Shown piece by piece: positions 26,631 through 35,061 of a DNA stretch of 41,229 nucleotides (positions within the stretch are counted from its first letter, which is position 1; each line of letters begins with the position of its first letter). Made by a program: the position numbers and the translations under genes. The stretch covers positions 1 through 41,229 of the forward strand of contig JAESPQ010000127.1 of NCBI GenBank assembly GCA_016765535.1. The letters are read 5' to 3'. The notes below the pieces were generated by a model. That model was not told where the DNA came from. It worked only from the letters and a program-made list of their open reading frames with translations, and ran no database searches. Origin of the DNA: Alteromonadaceae bacterium (GTDB lineage Bacteria > Pseudomonadota > Gammaproteobacteria > Enterobacterales > Alteromonadaceae).

Positions 26631-26668
26631 CTAACTATCTATCTATTTATAAATAAATAAATAGTTAG
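26631..26668. repeat. 38-bp imperfect inverted repeat in the glutaredoxin leader
   Basis: Arms 26631-26649 (CTAACTATCTATCTATTTA) and 26650-26668 (TAAATAAATAAATAGTTAG) are complementary at 17 of 19 positions with no loop. It ends 18 bases before the glutaredoxin ATG, directly ahead of the AGGA ribosome-binding site. It might be an operator or an RNA hairpin. Confidence 0.7.
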
Positions 26669-26686
26669 CAAACAAACAGGAACACC

Positions 26687-27055
26687 ATGAAAACTATTAT
26701 GTTTCTTATTCGTTGGCCAATAGGTCAGCTAATTTTATTGTTAAGTTTTGTTTTTTCACCAAAAGCGGTTAAACGCAGTGAGGAAGAACAACAAAAAATT
26801 GATCAAGGTACTGAAAATTTAGCTCTTTACCAACTTCCTGCTTGTCCTTTTTGTGTCAAAGTACGTCGCTCTATTAAACGTAATGCGTTAAAAATTGAGT
26901 TACGTAATATTAGTCATAATGAAAATTTTCGCCAAGAACTAATTAGCGAAGGTGGTAAACGTACGGTACCTTGTTTACGCATTGAAAAAGACAATAAAGT
27001 GCAATGGTTATACGAGTCGAATGAGATTATTGCTCATTTGCAAAAAATAGCTTAA
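26687..27055 (+). CDS. Membrane-anchored glutaredoxin-like protein
   Basis: This is a 122-residue protein. A hydrophobic N-terminal segment (about 10-26) anchors a glutaredoxin/GST N-terminal thioredoxin fold starting near residue 42 (NLALYQLPACPFCVKVRRSIKRN). The redox motif is CPFC, a variant of the classical CPYC. The cis-proline site TVPCLRIE and the C-terminal SNEIIAHLQ helix are present. It should reduce disulfides or glutathionylated thiols at the membrane. AGGA precedes the ATG by 6 bases. It fits the thiol/methionine repair theme with msrPQ nearby. Confidence 0.88.
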   Translation: MKTIMFLIRWPIGQLILLLSFVFSPKAVKRSEEEQQKIDQGTENLALYQLPACPFCVKVRRSIKRNALKIELRNISHNENFRQELISEGGKRTVPCLRIEKDNKVQWLYESNEIIAHLQKIA

Positions 27056-27094
27056 GTATTTGTTTCCTTAGCTTTATTTTAAGCGGTGTAGCAG

Positions 27095-27222
27095 CAGGGC
27101 AATATGCTCAGGAGAATATGCATCCTGCATTCTCTAATAAGTTACCTCCATGTAACGTAAGCAACGACCTTCAATAGTAATATATTGTAGGTCGACACGA
27201 GCGTAGCGAGGCTCGACAATTT
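27095..27222. repeat. Mosaic of family A repeat fragments
   Basis: The segment CAGGAGAATATGCATCCTG followed by an AATAAGTTACCTCCATGTAACGTA-type stretch is a diverged version of the 47-bp internal module of the 34.8-kb element. TGTAGGTCGAC at 27185-27195 matches the rest of the family, but is followed by a different arm (CGAGC...GGCTCG). No ACATGCCTATG ends are seen. It fills most of the gap between the glutaredoxin gene and msrP. Confidence 0.65.
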
Positions 27223-27281
27223 TTCTTTATATCAGTCCCACTAAAGTTAACAAAAGTATCACAAGCGAAATTTTATTAACT

Positions 27282-27331
27282 ATTCTCAACTCTAGTTCTT
27301 TATACTGATTATAAATACCAGAGTTGAGAAT
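27282..27331. promoter_or_regulatory. 12-bp perfect inverted repeat upstream of msrP
   Basis: ATTCTCAACTCT (27282-27293) and AGAGTTGAGAAT (27320-27331) flank a 26-bp AT-rich spacer that contains TATACT and TATAAA. The right arm ends 4 bases before the chosen msrP ATG. It could be a paired operator across a promoter, or a hairpin that hides the ribosome-binding site. Confidence 0.6.
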
Positions 27332-27335
27332 TTTT

Positions 27336-28358
27336 ATGTTAATAAAATCACCAAAACCTTCTGCTTTAAAAGAAAATCAAGTTACCGACGAAGGCATTTA
27401 TCAAAGCCGTCGTACTTTACTTAAATCATTGGGCTTTATTGGTGCTAGTGGTTTATTGGCACAAACTTCTACGGCAAATGCTGGGTTATTTGATTTATTT
27501 AAAAAAAATCCCGTGAAAGCTTTTACAGTTTCGCCATTAAAATATCAACAAGCACCTCTGGAAATTAGCGTAACTGCACAAATATTAACCCCCGAAGCAA
27601 AAGTTACCAGTCATAATAATTTTTATGAATTTGGCGCTCAAAAAAGTCAACCTGCACAATTAGCACAACAGTTTAAAGTTAAACCGTGGCAATTAACGAT
27701 TTCAGGACATTGTAATAATCCATTAACCCTTGATTATGACGATTTATTTTCTTCTTTTGAACTTGAAGAACGTATTTATCGTTTAAGGTGCGTTGAAGCT
27801 TGGTCTATGGTTATTCCGTGGTTGGGCTTTTCGTTGACCAAATTGTTACAAAAAGCACAACCCAATTCACGCGCCAAGTATGTGGTTTTTGAAACCTTAT
27901 ATGATCCCGAGCAAATGCCAGGACAAAAAAATCGTCGTTTAGGTGGCGGTATTAGCTACCCCTATGTTGAAGGTTTACGTATAGATGAAGCGATGAATCC
28001 GTTAACACTAATGAGTGTTGGTTTATACGGTAAAACACTACCACCACAAAATGGTGCACCAATTCGCTTAGTCGTACCATGGAAATATGGCTTTAAAAGT
28101 ATTAAGTCGATTGTTGCCATTAAGTTTGTTGAGCAGCAGCCAGCAAATACTTGGAATACTCTTATACCGAATGAATATGGTTTTTACGCGAATGTAAATC
28201 CTACTGTTGATCACCCGCGCTGGAGTCAAGCCAGTGAACGTCGAATTACCTCTGGTGGCTTATTAGCGCGTAATCGTATAAAAACACAAATGTTTAATGG
28301 TTATGGTGAAGAAGTGGCAGAACTGTATAAAGGCATGGATCTTAGTAAGTATTATTAA
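27336..28358 (+). CDS. msrP: Protein-methionine-sulfoxide reductase catalytic subunit MsrP
   Basis: This periplasmic molybdopterin enzyme repairs oxidised methionine in envelope proteins. From ATG 27336 it has 340 residues; a TTG four codons upstream is less likely. The N-terminus carries a twin-arginine signal ([11 protein letters not shown], then a hydrophobic stretch ending TANA), as expected for cofactor-loaded export. The molybdenum ligand is Cys152 in [36 protein letters not shown] and [20 protein letters not shown] are further family blocks. msrQ follows on the same strand after a 136-bp gap holding dispersed repeats. Confidence 0.95.
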   Translation: MLIKSPKPSALKENQVTDEGIYQSRRTLLKSLGFIGASGLLAQTSTANAGLFDLFKKNPVKAFTVSPLKYQQAPLEISVTAQILTPEAKVTSHNNFYEFGAQKSQPAQLAQQFKVKPWQLTISGHCNNPLTLDYDDLFSSFELEERIYRLRCVEAWSMVIPWLGFSLTKLLQKAQPNSRAKYVVFETLYDPEQMPGQKNRRLGGGISYPYVEGLRIDEAMNPLTLMSVGLYGKTLPPQNGAPIRLVVPWKYGFKSIKSIVAIKFVEQQPANTWNTLIPNEYGFYANVNPTVDHPRWSQASERRITSGGLLARNRIKTQMFNGYGEEVAELYKGMDLSKYY

Positions 28359-28379
28359 TGATTTATTTATGAGCATTTA

Positions 28380-28454
28380 GATACTGAAACAAGTTCAGCA
28401 TGACGGTTTTGTTGCATGACGATATTTGTCATCCTGACGAAGGTCAGGATCTTT
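28380..28454. repeat. Two opposed family C repeats between msrP and msrQ
   Basis: 28380-28404 reads, on the minus strand, GTCATGCTGAACTTGTTTCAG. 28428-28454 reads on the plus strand GTCATCCTGACGAAGGTCAG followed by GATCTTTT. The second forms a hairpin ATCCTGAC-GAAG-GTCAGGAT followed by CTTTT, so it may act as a weak terminator or attenuator inside the msrPQ unit. Confidence 0.65.
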
Positions 28455-28494
28455 TGATTCTTACCCATTACCTCAAATTTATGAAAGCTAATCA

Positions 28495-29091
28495 ATGAAA
28501 AGAAGCCAAAAAACTAAAACTCTATTATTAAAAGTCGCTATTCATCTAGCTGCATTATTGCCGATCATTAACTTGTATATTGATGCTTTTGCTGATCAAT
28601 TAGGCGCAGATCCTGTTAAAGCGGTTATTCATTATACGGGCATTGGCGCGTTTAATTTATTGTTGATCACCTTATGTATTTCACCATTAGCTAAACTACT
28701 CAAACAAAGTTTCTTAATGAATGTTCGGCGTTTACTTGGGCTGTATGCGTTTACTTATACATTATTACATTTAATTAATTTTATTGCTTTTGATCTGCAA
28801 TTTGATTTTAGTTTACTATTAAGTGAAATAATTAAACGCCCTTATATCACCATAGGTATGCTAGCTTTTGTGTTGTTAATACTTTTAGCTATTACCTCAA
28901 TAACTAAATTAAAACGCAGCATGGGCAGTAATTGGCAAAAATTGCATAACTTTAATTACTTTATTGTGTTTTTAGTAGCGGTGCATTTTTATTGGTCAGT
29001 TAAGTCTGATGTGAGTGAGCCACTATTATATTTTATGATGAGTTTTATCTTATTGATGTGGCGACGTAAAAAAATTCAACGGTGGTTTTAG
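28495..29091 (+). CDS. msrQ: Heme-binding membrane subunit MsrQ
   Basis: This inner-membrane b-type cytochrome passes electrons from the respiratory chain to MsrP. The 198-residue product has about six hydrophobic helices and the conserved MsrQ pattern: IHYTGIGAFNLLLITLCISPLAK, RRLLGLYAFTYTLLHLINFIAFD (heme-ligand His region) and NWQKLHNFNYFIVFLVAVHFYWSVKSD (two further His). It ends 26 bp from the convergent GGDEF gene. It pairs with msrP upstream. Confidence 0.94.
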   Translation: MKRSQKTKTLLLKVAIHLAALLPIINLYIDAFADQLGADPVKAVIHYTGIGAFNLLLITLCISPLAKLLKQSFLMNVRRLLGLYAFTYTLLHLINFIAFDLQFDFSLLLSEIIKRPYITIGMLAFVLLILLAITSITKLKRSMGSNWQKLHNFNYFIVFLVAVHFYWSVKSDVSEPLLYFMMSFILLMWRRKKIQRWF

Positions 29092-29117
29092 TTTATAAAT
29101 TACGAATGAATAGCTTT

Positions 29118-30323
29118 TTATATCAATAAATCGTTTGTTTTTAAAGGATGAATATCTGCACTATGTAATTGTACTTTATTTCGACCATTAGCTTTGACGT
29201 GATACATGGCATTATCAGCAAAGCCAACTAATTGTTGCCAATTAATTTTATCTCCTTGTACACAAGCAACGCCAAAGCTTGCGGTTACCGAAAGTGGTGG
29301 TGATATGTTAAGTTCAAAAACGGGTTGTGCTATGGTGTTACGTAATTTTTCAGCAATAGTTATGGCTATTTCCGCCTCTGTATTAGGCAGTAATAATAAA
29401 AACTCTTCGCCGCCATAGCGCGCTAAGGTATCATATTGGCGTAAACTATTTTTTAATCGTAAGGCAAATTCTTGCAAAACTTTATCGCCCACTTGATGAC
29501 CATAATTATCATTAACTTGTTTAAATAAATCGATATCCATTAAAATAATGGCAAGATGTGATTTATTGCGTTGCGCACGTAAAATTTCTTTCTCAGCAAA
29601 TTCCTCCATGGCGCGACGATTATAGACTTGTGTTAAGGGGTCTATAGTCGCTTGTATTGCTAATTTATGAACAAGCTTTTGGCTAGCGCTCCATGATAAT
29701 GTAAAACAGCTGGTGATCACCACTAATTGCTGCGCGACAAGTGACATTGCATGAATCGAGCCTGCTTCCATAAAATTATTAACTAAAGGTGATGTGGCGG
29801 TTATATAAACACGTAAACTAAATACTAGCCCACAAAAAAGAAAAGCATACCCCAAAAACCGAGTAAATAAGCGGTAAAGTTTTTCTTTATGACGCATAAT
29901 TTTATAGCTACTAAAAAAGCATTGTGCCGCAATTACTGCGCTAATAATAATAATACGTAAACTGGCATTATTATTAATATAAGTAAAATAAAGAAAGCTA
30001 CTAATAAGTAAAAAGATAAGTGTTAGGGTGACATTTTTACAATGTTGAGTAGGGTAGTCTAAAAACTTTAATATCCCCATGATCAAGATACTAAAACCTG
30101 CAACGATTAAAGCATTAGCAATAATAATAGAGAAAAAGTCGCTAACATAAGCACGTAAACCGATTAAAACAAAACCCAGTGCAAAAAGAAAATAACCACT
30201 GCCAAGTTGCCTAAAACTGCGAAAAGAAGTGTCAATACGAGAAAAAACAATAGAGCCTAAGCCAAGTAGCACGCTCAGAAAAAGGTTCGTTAAGGCTAGT
30301 GTTCGTATGTCAAATCCTTCCAT
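29118..30323 (-). CDS. Membrane diguanylate cyclase (GGDEF)
   Basis: This protein synthesises cyclic di-GMP. The N-terminal half (about 1-215) has six or seven membrane helices forming an unnamed sensor region. The C-terminal GGDEF domain (about 230-390) starts DPLTQVYNRRAMEEF, has MDIDLFKQVNDNYGHQVGD and the intact active site GGEEF. An RxxD inhibitory I-site (RQYD) lies five residues before it, so product feedback is expected. I chose ATG 30323 (401 residues); an in-frame GTG two codons upstream is possible. There is no EAL domain. No obvious partner gene is adjacent. Confidence 0.93.
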   Translation of the reverse strand: MEGFDIRTLALTNLFLSVLLGLGSIVFSRIDTSFRSFRQLGSGYFLFALGFVLIGLRAYVSDFFSIIIANALIVAGFSILIMGILKFLDYPTQHCKNVTLTLIFLLISSFLYFTYINNNASLRIIIISAVIAAQCFFSSYKIMRHKEKLYRLFTRFLGYAFLFCGLVFSLRVYITATSPLVNNFMEAGSIHAMSLVAQQLVVITSCFTLSWSASQKLVHKLAIQATIDPLTQVYNRRAMEEFAEKEILRAQRNKSHLAIILMDIDLFKQVNDNYGHQVGDKVLQEFALRLKNSLRQYDTLARYGGEEFLLLLPNTEAEIAITIAEKLRNTIAQPVFELNISPPLSVTASFGVACVQGDKINWQQLVGFADNAMYHVKANGRNKVQLHSADIHPLKTNDLLI

Positions 30324-30402
30324 GTTCACTTCTAGGATATTATAGTGACGTTTCTTAAGTGTAGCTTGTTTTTTTAAACAGTGTAATGAAAATTATTTGT
30401 AT

Positions 30403-30438
30403 TAAAAAAGCCCTGTCGTTATTCACTTCAGGGCTTTG
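30403..30438 (-). terminator. Intrinsic terminator of purL
   Basis: On the minus strand AAAGCCCTG, a 14-base loop and CAGGGCTTT are followed by further T. It lies about 40 bp after the purL stop, beyond the family B palindrome. Confidence 0.85.
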
Positions 30439-30450
30439 ATTTCTTATAAT

Positions 30451-30472
30451 GAACCTAGAACCTAGGTTCTAG
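30451..30472. repeat. Family B short palindromic repeat after purL
   Basis: This contains the perfect 18-bp palindrome CTAGAACCTAGGTTCTAG (30455-30472) plus a preceding half unit GAAC. It is the clearest copy of the family also seen at 3467-3502 and 14367-14393. It lies 5 bases after the purL stop codon and before the terminator. Confidence 0.8.
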
Positions 30473-30477
30473 TTATC

Positions 30478-33400
30478 TTAGCCAATAAACTTTCTCGCAT
30501 TGCGGAACATCCGTACCCAAGGTGAATCTTCACCCCAGTTATCAGGATGCCATGAGTTGGCAACGGTTCTAAATACTCGTTCAGGATGTGGCATCATAAT
30601 AGTAACACGACCATCTGTAGTGGTTAATGCGGTAATACCATCAACTGAGCCATTAGGGTTGGCAGGATAGGTTTCAGTTATTTGACCATAGTTATCAACA
30701 AAGCGCATTGACACTGTACCTGAGTTATTGGCGGCATCAATAGCAGCATCATCAGCAAATTCTGCATAGCCTTCACCATGAGAAACGGCAATGGGCATTT
30801 TTGAACCTGCCATATCAGTAAATAATACTGATGGACTTTTTTGAATTTCAACTAAGCTAAAACGTGCTTCAAAACGCTCTGATTTATTGGTGACAAAATG
30901 TGGCCATAATTGGGCACCCGGAATAAGTTCTTTAAGGTTTGACAGCATTTGACAACCATTACAAACCCCTAAACTAAAGGTATCTTCACGGTGAAAAAAC
31001 GCTTTAAACATGGTGCGAGCTTTATCATTAAATAAAATGGACTTTGCCCAACCTTCACCCGCACCTAATACGTCACCGTAAGAAAAACCACCACAGGCGA
31101 CTAAACCATTAAAGTCAGCTAAGTCAGTACGTCCAGCTAAAATATCAGACATGTGTACATCCACGGCAATAAAGCCAGCGCGGTCAAACGCTGCTGCCAT
31201 TTCGACGTGGGAGTTAACCCCTTGTTCACGCAAAATAGCAACTTTAGGGTTAGTACCATTTTTTGCATCTTTGGCTATCAGTTCACTAACAATATCTTCA
31301 TTAATATCAAAGGTTAAATCAGTATTTAAACCGGGATCTTCGGTATCAAATTTGACATCGTGCTCTTGTTGCGCACATTCACTGTTATCACGTAACGATT
31401 GCATTTTATGGGTCGTTTCAGCCCAAACAGTACGGTAATAAGTGCGAGAATTACTAAGTACCTCTTCACCATCACGAGTAAAGCGAATAGTATCTTCATT
31501 GTTTAAGTAACCAATTTCGGTGAAACAATCACTAAGTCCATGTTGTTCTATAAGTTGATGAATAGCTTCAATATCGCGGTCTTTAATTTGTATAACTGCA
31601 CCGAGCTCTTCATTAAATAAAATAGCGGCGTTATCACCGTTAAATTTACTTAAATCAATATCAACGCCAGTGTGTCCCGCAAATGCCATTTCACAAACTG
31701 TAGTAAATAAACCACCGTCTGATCTGTCGTGATAAGCGACTAATTTTTGTTCACGCACTAGCGTTTGCATCACATTAAAAAATGCTTTTAGGGTTTGTGC
31801 ATCATCAACATCAGGGGTTTCATTGCCTAGTTGTTTGTAAACCTGCGCTAAACATGAACCACCTAAACGATTTTTACCTTTTGATAAATCAATGGCGACT
31901 AGACGCGTCCTTTCATTAGAGCCGTCACCTAAATCGTCACGTAATTGTGGCGTAACGGTTTTGCGAATATCTTCAACACGACCAAAAGCGGTAATAATTA
32001 ACGACATGGGTGAAGTGACCGACATTTGCTCACTGTTTTCCGAGCCTTCTTTGGTCCAAGTCGTTTTCATCGACATTGAGTCTTTGCCTACGGGAATAGT
32101 TAACCCCAAGGTAGGACATAATTCTTCACCAATGGCTTTTACTGCCTCAAAAAGCCCAGCATCTTCACCGGGGTGACCTGCTGGCGACATCCAGTTAGCT
32201 GAGAGCTTAATACGATTTAAATCGCCAATATCAGTACCTGCAATGTTAGTTATTGCTTCTGCTACCGCTAAACGTGCTGAGGCTCCATAGTTTAATAATG
32301 CCACAGGTGTACGCTCACCTAACGACATGGCTTCACCATGATAACTATCAAGTGAGGCTGCCGTTACACCGCAATCGGCTACAGGTACTTGCCAAGGGCC
32401 GACCATTTGGTCGCGATTAACCATACCTGTTACTGAGCGATCGCCTATGGTGATCAAAAACGTTTTTTCAGCAATGGTAGGCAAACGTAATAAACGTTCA
32501 GCAGCATCGGTTAAGTCGATATTAGTGCTATTAAAATCATCACCTTGCGCGGTTGCAGTTTTAACATCTCGATAAATTTTAGGGGTTTTACCTAATAACA
32601 CCTCAAGCGGTAAATTAATGGGCGCTTTTCTTTGTGGATCGTCAGCGAAATACTCATCGGTTACGGTTAAATGTTCTTCTTCGGTAGCTTTACCAACAAC
32701 CGCAAATGGTGCGCGTTCACGTTGACAAATTTCAGTGAATGTTTGTAAATCTGCATCTGAAACAGCCAATACATAACGCTCTTGTGATTCGTTACACCAA
32801 ATCTCTAGCGGTGACATGCTGCGTTCATCGTTAGGTACTTTACGTAGTTCAAAATTGCCACCACGTCCACCGTCTGACACTAATTCAGGAAAAGCATTAG
32901 ATAAACCGCCTGCGCCAACATCATGAATAAATAAAATAGGGTTTTTATCGCCTAACTGCCAACATTTGTCGATAACTTCTTGGCAACGACGTTCCATTTC
33001 TGGGTTTTCGCGTTGTACCGAGGCAAAGTCTAAGTTTTCGCTTGATTGACCCGATGCCATACTTGATGCCGCACCACCACCTAAACCGATATTCATTGCC
33101 GGACCGCCTAAAGCAATTAAATTAGCGCCAACACAAATTTCGCGTTTTTGTACGTGCTCGTCACGAATATTACCTAAACCACCCGCAAGCATAATAGGTT
33201 TATGATAACCACGAACTTCACTGCCATTAAATGAGTTAACTTGTTCTTCGTAAGTGCGAAAATATCCTAAAATAGCGGGGCGACCAAATTCATTATTAAA
33301 CGCTGCGCCACCTAAAGGCCCTTCAAGCATAATATCTAGCGCTGAAACAATACGGCTTGGTTTGCCAAAGTCAGTTTCCCACGGTTGTTCAAAATCAGGA

Positions 33401-34437
33401 ATACGTAAATTAGAAACGCTAAAACCGACTAAACCTGCTTTAGGTTTTGAACCAATACCCGTAGCGCCTTCATCACGAATTTCTCCGCCACTACCCGTTG
33501 CCGCGCCCGGATAAGGCGAAATAGCCGTCGGGTGATTATGCGTTTCAACTTTCATTAAAATTTGAATGTCTTCATGGCTATAACCATAAATATTACTGTT
33601 AGGATCTGGATAAAAACGACCAGCCTTACTACCCACCATTACTGCGGCGTTATCGCTATAGGCACTTAATACATAATCGCTGTTTAATTCGTGAGTATTG
33701 CGGATCATTTTAAACAATGATTTTTCTTGATGTTTGCCATCAATAGTCCAATCGGCATTAAATATTTTATGACGACAATGCTCAGAGTTGGCTTGTGCAA
33801 ACATACACAATTCAATGTCATTAGGGTTACGATTTAATTTTTTAAAGTTTTCTTCTAAATAATTTATTTCATCATCGGCAAGGGCTAAACCTAAATCAAT
33901 ATTTGCTTGTGCTAAGGCAGCGCGACCACCATTTAAAATATCAATAGATTGTAATGGTGCGGGTTCGGCGCTAGCAAATAATTCACTCACTTTGTCGATG
34001 TTGGTGTAAACCACTTCCATCATGCGATCGTGTAATAGGGCGTGTAAGCTTTGTTGTTGCTCGCTTGATAATGGCTTACTGGTTTGCACGTAATAAGCAA
34101 TACCACGTTCTATACGAGTTACCTTAGCTAAACCACAGTTATGGGCAATATCGGTGGCTTTTGAAGACCATGGTGAAATAGTGCCGGGGCGAGGTGTTAT
34201 TAATAGAAGTTCGCCTTGCGCTTGATGGGCTTTACTACTTGGGCCATATTTTAATAGTTGCGCTAAAACAGTTAATTCTTCTGCTGTTAATGGCGCAGCA
34301 AGATGAGCAAAGTGAGTGTACTCTGCATAAATATTCGTTATCGAAAGTTGTAAGTCTGCGCACTGAGCAAGTAGCTTGTTCGTACGAAAATTAGATAGTG
34401 CCGGAGCGCCGCGAAGGGTTTCAATCAACATCGCCAT
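30478..34437 (-). CDS. purL: Phosphoribosylformylglycinamidine synthase
   Basis: This is the large single-chain enzyme of purine synthesis that converts FGAR to FGAM with glutamine and ATP. From ATG 34437 it has 1319 residues; a GTG four codons upstream and an ATG two codons downstream ([13 protein letters not shown]) are alternatives, but GGTGA sits about 8 bases before 34437. It has an N-terminal PurS-like region, two PurM-like synthetase halves ([32 protein letters not shown]...) and a C-terminal glutamine amidotransferase with Cys1159 (GVCNGCQML) and the His-Glu pair PHPERVFR. It is a single-gene unit with a promoter at 34500-34528 and a terminator downstream. Confidence 0.97.
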   Translation of the reverse strand: MAMLIETLRGAPALSNFRTNKLLAQCADLQLSITNIYAEYTHFAHLAAPLTAEELTVLAQLLKYGPSSKAHQAQGELLLITPRPGTISPWSSKATDIAHNCGLAKVTRIERGIAYYVQTSKPLSSEQQQSLHALLHDRMMEVVYTNIDKVSELFASAEPAPLQSIDILNGGRAALAQANIDLGLALADDEINYLEENFKKLNRNPNDIELCMFAQANSEHCRHKIFNADWTIDGKHQEKSLFKMIRNTHELNSDYVLSAYSDNAAVMVGSKAGRFYPDPNSNIYGYSHEDIQILMKVETHNHPTAISPYPGAATGSGGEIRDEGATGIGSKPKAGLVGFSVSNLRIPDFEQPWETDFGKPSRIVSALDIMLEGPLGGAAFNNEFGRPAILGYFRTYEEQVNSFNGSEVRGYHKPIMLAGGLGNIRDEHVQKREICVGANLIALGGPAMNIGLGGGAASSMASGQSSENLDFASVQRENPEMERRCQEVIDKCWQLGDKNPILFIHDVGAGGLSNAFPELVSDGGRGGNFELRKVPNDERSMSPLEIWCNESQERYVLAVSDADLQTFTEICQRERAPFAVVGKATEEEHLTVTDEYFADDPQRKAPINLPLEVLLGKTPKIYRDVKTATAQGDDFNSTNIDLTDAAERLLRLPTIAEKTFLITIGDRSVTGMVNRDQMVGPWQVPVADCGVTAASLDSYHGEAMSLGERTPVALLNYGASARLAVAEAITNIAGTDIGDLNRIKLSANWMSPAGHPGEDAGLFEAVKAIGEELCPTLGLTIPVGKDSMSMKTTWTKEGSENSEQMSVTSPMSLIITAFGRVEDIRKTVTPQLRDDLGDGSNERTRLVAIDLSKGKNRLGGSCLAQVYKQLGNETPDVDDAQTLKAFFNVMQTLVREQKLVAYHDRSDGGLFTTVCEMAFAGHTGVDIDLSKFNGDNAAILFNEELGAVIQIKDRDIEAIHQLIEQHGLSDCFTEIGYLNNEDTIRFTRDGEEVLSNSRTYYRTVWAETTHKMQSLRDNSECAQQEHDVKFDTEDPGLNTDLTFDINEDIVSELIAKDAKNGTNPKVAILREQGVNSHVEMAAAFDRAGFIAVDVHMSDILAGRTDLADFNGLVACGGFSYGDVLGAGEGWAKSILFNDKARTMFKAFFHREDTFSLGVCNGCQMLSNLKELIPGAQLWPHFVTNKSERFEARFSLVEIQKSPSVLFTDMAGSKMPIAVSHGEGYAEFADDAAIDAANNSGTVSMRFVDNYGQITETYPANPNGSVDGITALTTTDGRVTIMMPHPERVFRTVANSWHPDNWGEDSPWVRMFRNARKFIG

Positions 34438-34499
34438 AAATTTAATCACCAGTAAATTTTAAATTTTTCATTAATAAGGATAGGGTAAAAATCGCGCGT

Positions 34500-34528
34500 A
34501 TTATAATTTAAAAGCTAGCGCAGTGTAA
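34500..34528 (-). promoter_or_regulatory. purL promoter
   Basis: On the minus strand -35 TTACAC (34528-34523), a 17-bp spacer and a perfect -10 TATAAT (34505-34500). A dyad TAGCGCA (34516-34522)...TGCGCTA (34538-34544) spans the -35 box and may be an operator. I see no good match to the E. coli PurR palindrome. Confidence 0.75.
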
Positions 34529-34693
34529 GCTTTAATGTGCGCTAAAAACCTGACCGTTTGGTTGGTAAATCTATAGACCTATACACCTGCGGTGCATTTA
34601 AGAAATAGCTACTTTAAAAGTGTTAATATTATTTTTACTTTGTTTTGTTTAGTTGATGATTTACATCGGTAAGGTATTTAATGTTGTGAATTG

Positions 34694-34717
34694 AAACTTT
34701 TGATATATCGAAAGTTT
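34694..34717. repeat. 24-bp near-perfect palindrome
   Basis: AAACTTTTGATA joins TATCGAAAGTTT with 11 of 12 positions complementary and no loop. It lies in the 384-bp non-coding gap between the purL promoter and the repeat element at 34821. The rest of 34545-34769 shows no gene that I can support. Confidence 0.6.
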
Positions 34718-34768
34718 AATACCGCCTTGTACAGTGTAGACCGTATGGGTTTTGGTGTAACTATCATA

Positions 34769-34805
34769 TAAGTTACTCAATCACACTAAGTGATTGAGTA
34801 ACTTA
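34769..34805. repeat. 16-bp perfect-stem hairpin
   Basis: AAGTTACTCAATCAC (34770-34784), a 5-base loop and GTGATTGAGTAACTT (34790-34804), extended by one more T-A pair. Neither side has a convincing T-run. It lies 15 bases before the MITE-like element and could be a transcript-end hairpin for cusA on the minus strand or part of another repeat. Confidence 0.7.
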
Positions 34806-34820
34806 CAATTTCATTTTTTT

Positions 34821-35015
34821 ACATGCCTATGTACTTGGTTCAGGTAAACTTGTTGGGCTTCAGGACAATATCTCCTGCATTGTCGAATAAGTTACATCCA
34901 TGTAACGTAGCCCATCAATTCATGTCATTTATTCTGCCTTTGACGACATAAATGTCGACCTACAAAAGAATTACCGAATTAAATAAGGGCTCCTGAGTTA
35001 TCTGCATAGGCATGT
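34821..35015 (+). repeat. MITE-like dispersed repeat, family A, copy 2 (complete)
   Basis: This 195-bp element starts ACATGCCTATG and ends CATAGGCATGT, 11-bp perfect terminal inverted repeats that continue imperfectly (a second matching stretch TCAGG/CCTGA). Inside are the dyads TGGGCT/AGCCCA, CAGGA/TCCTG, GTTACATCCATGTAAC and CGACATAAATGTCG. There is no reading frame worth naming, so movement would need a transposase elsewhere. It is followed within 47 bp by the 3' end of cusA. Confidence 0.85.
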
Positions 35016-35061
35016 TTTTTATTAATGCATCACGGATCTGTATTAATAAAAATCAAACTTA

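Noticed and set aside
34769-34805. Calling the 16-bp hairpin the terminator of cusA
   Set aside because: No T-run follows on the minus strand, and it lies some 250 bases past the stop with a repeat element in between.
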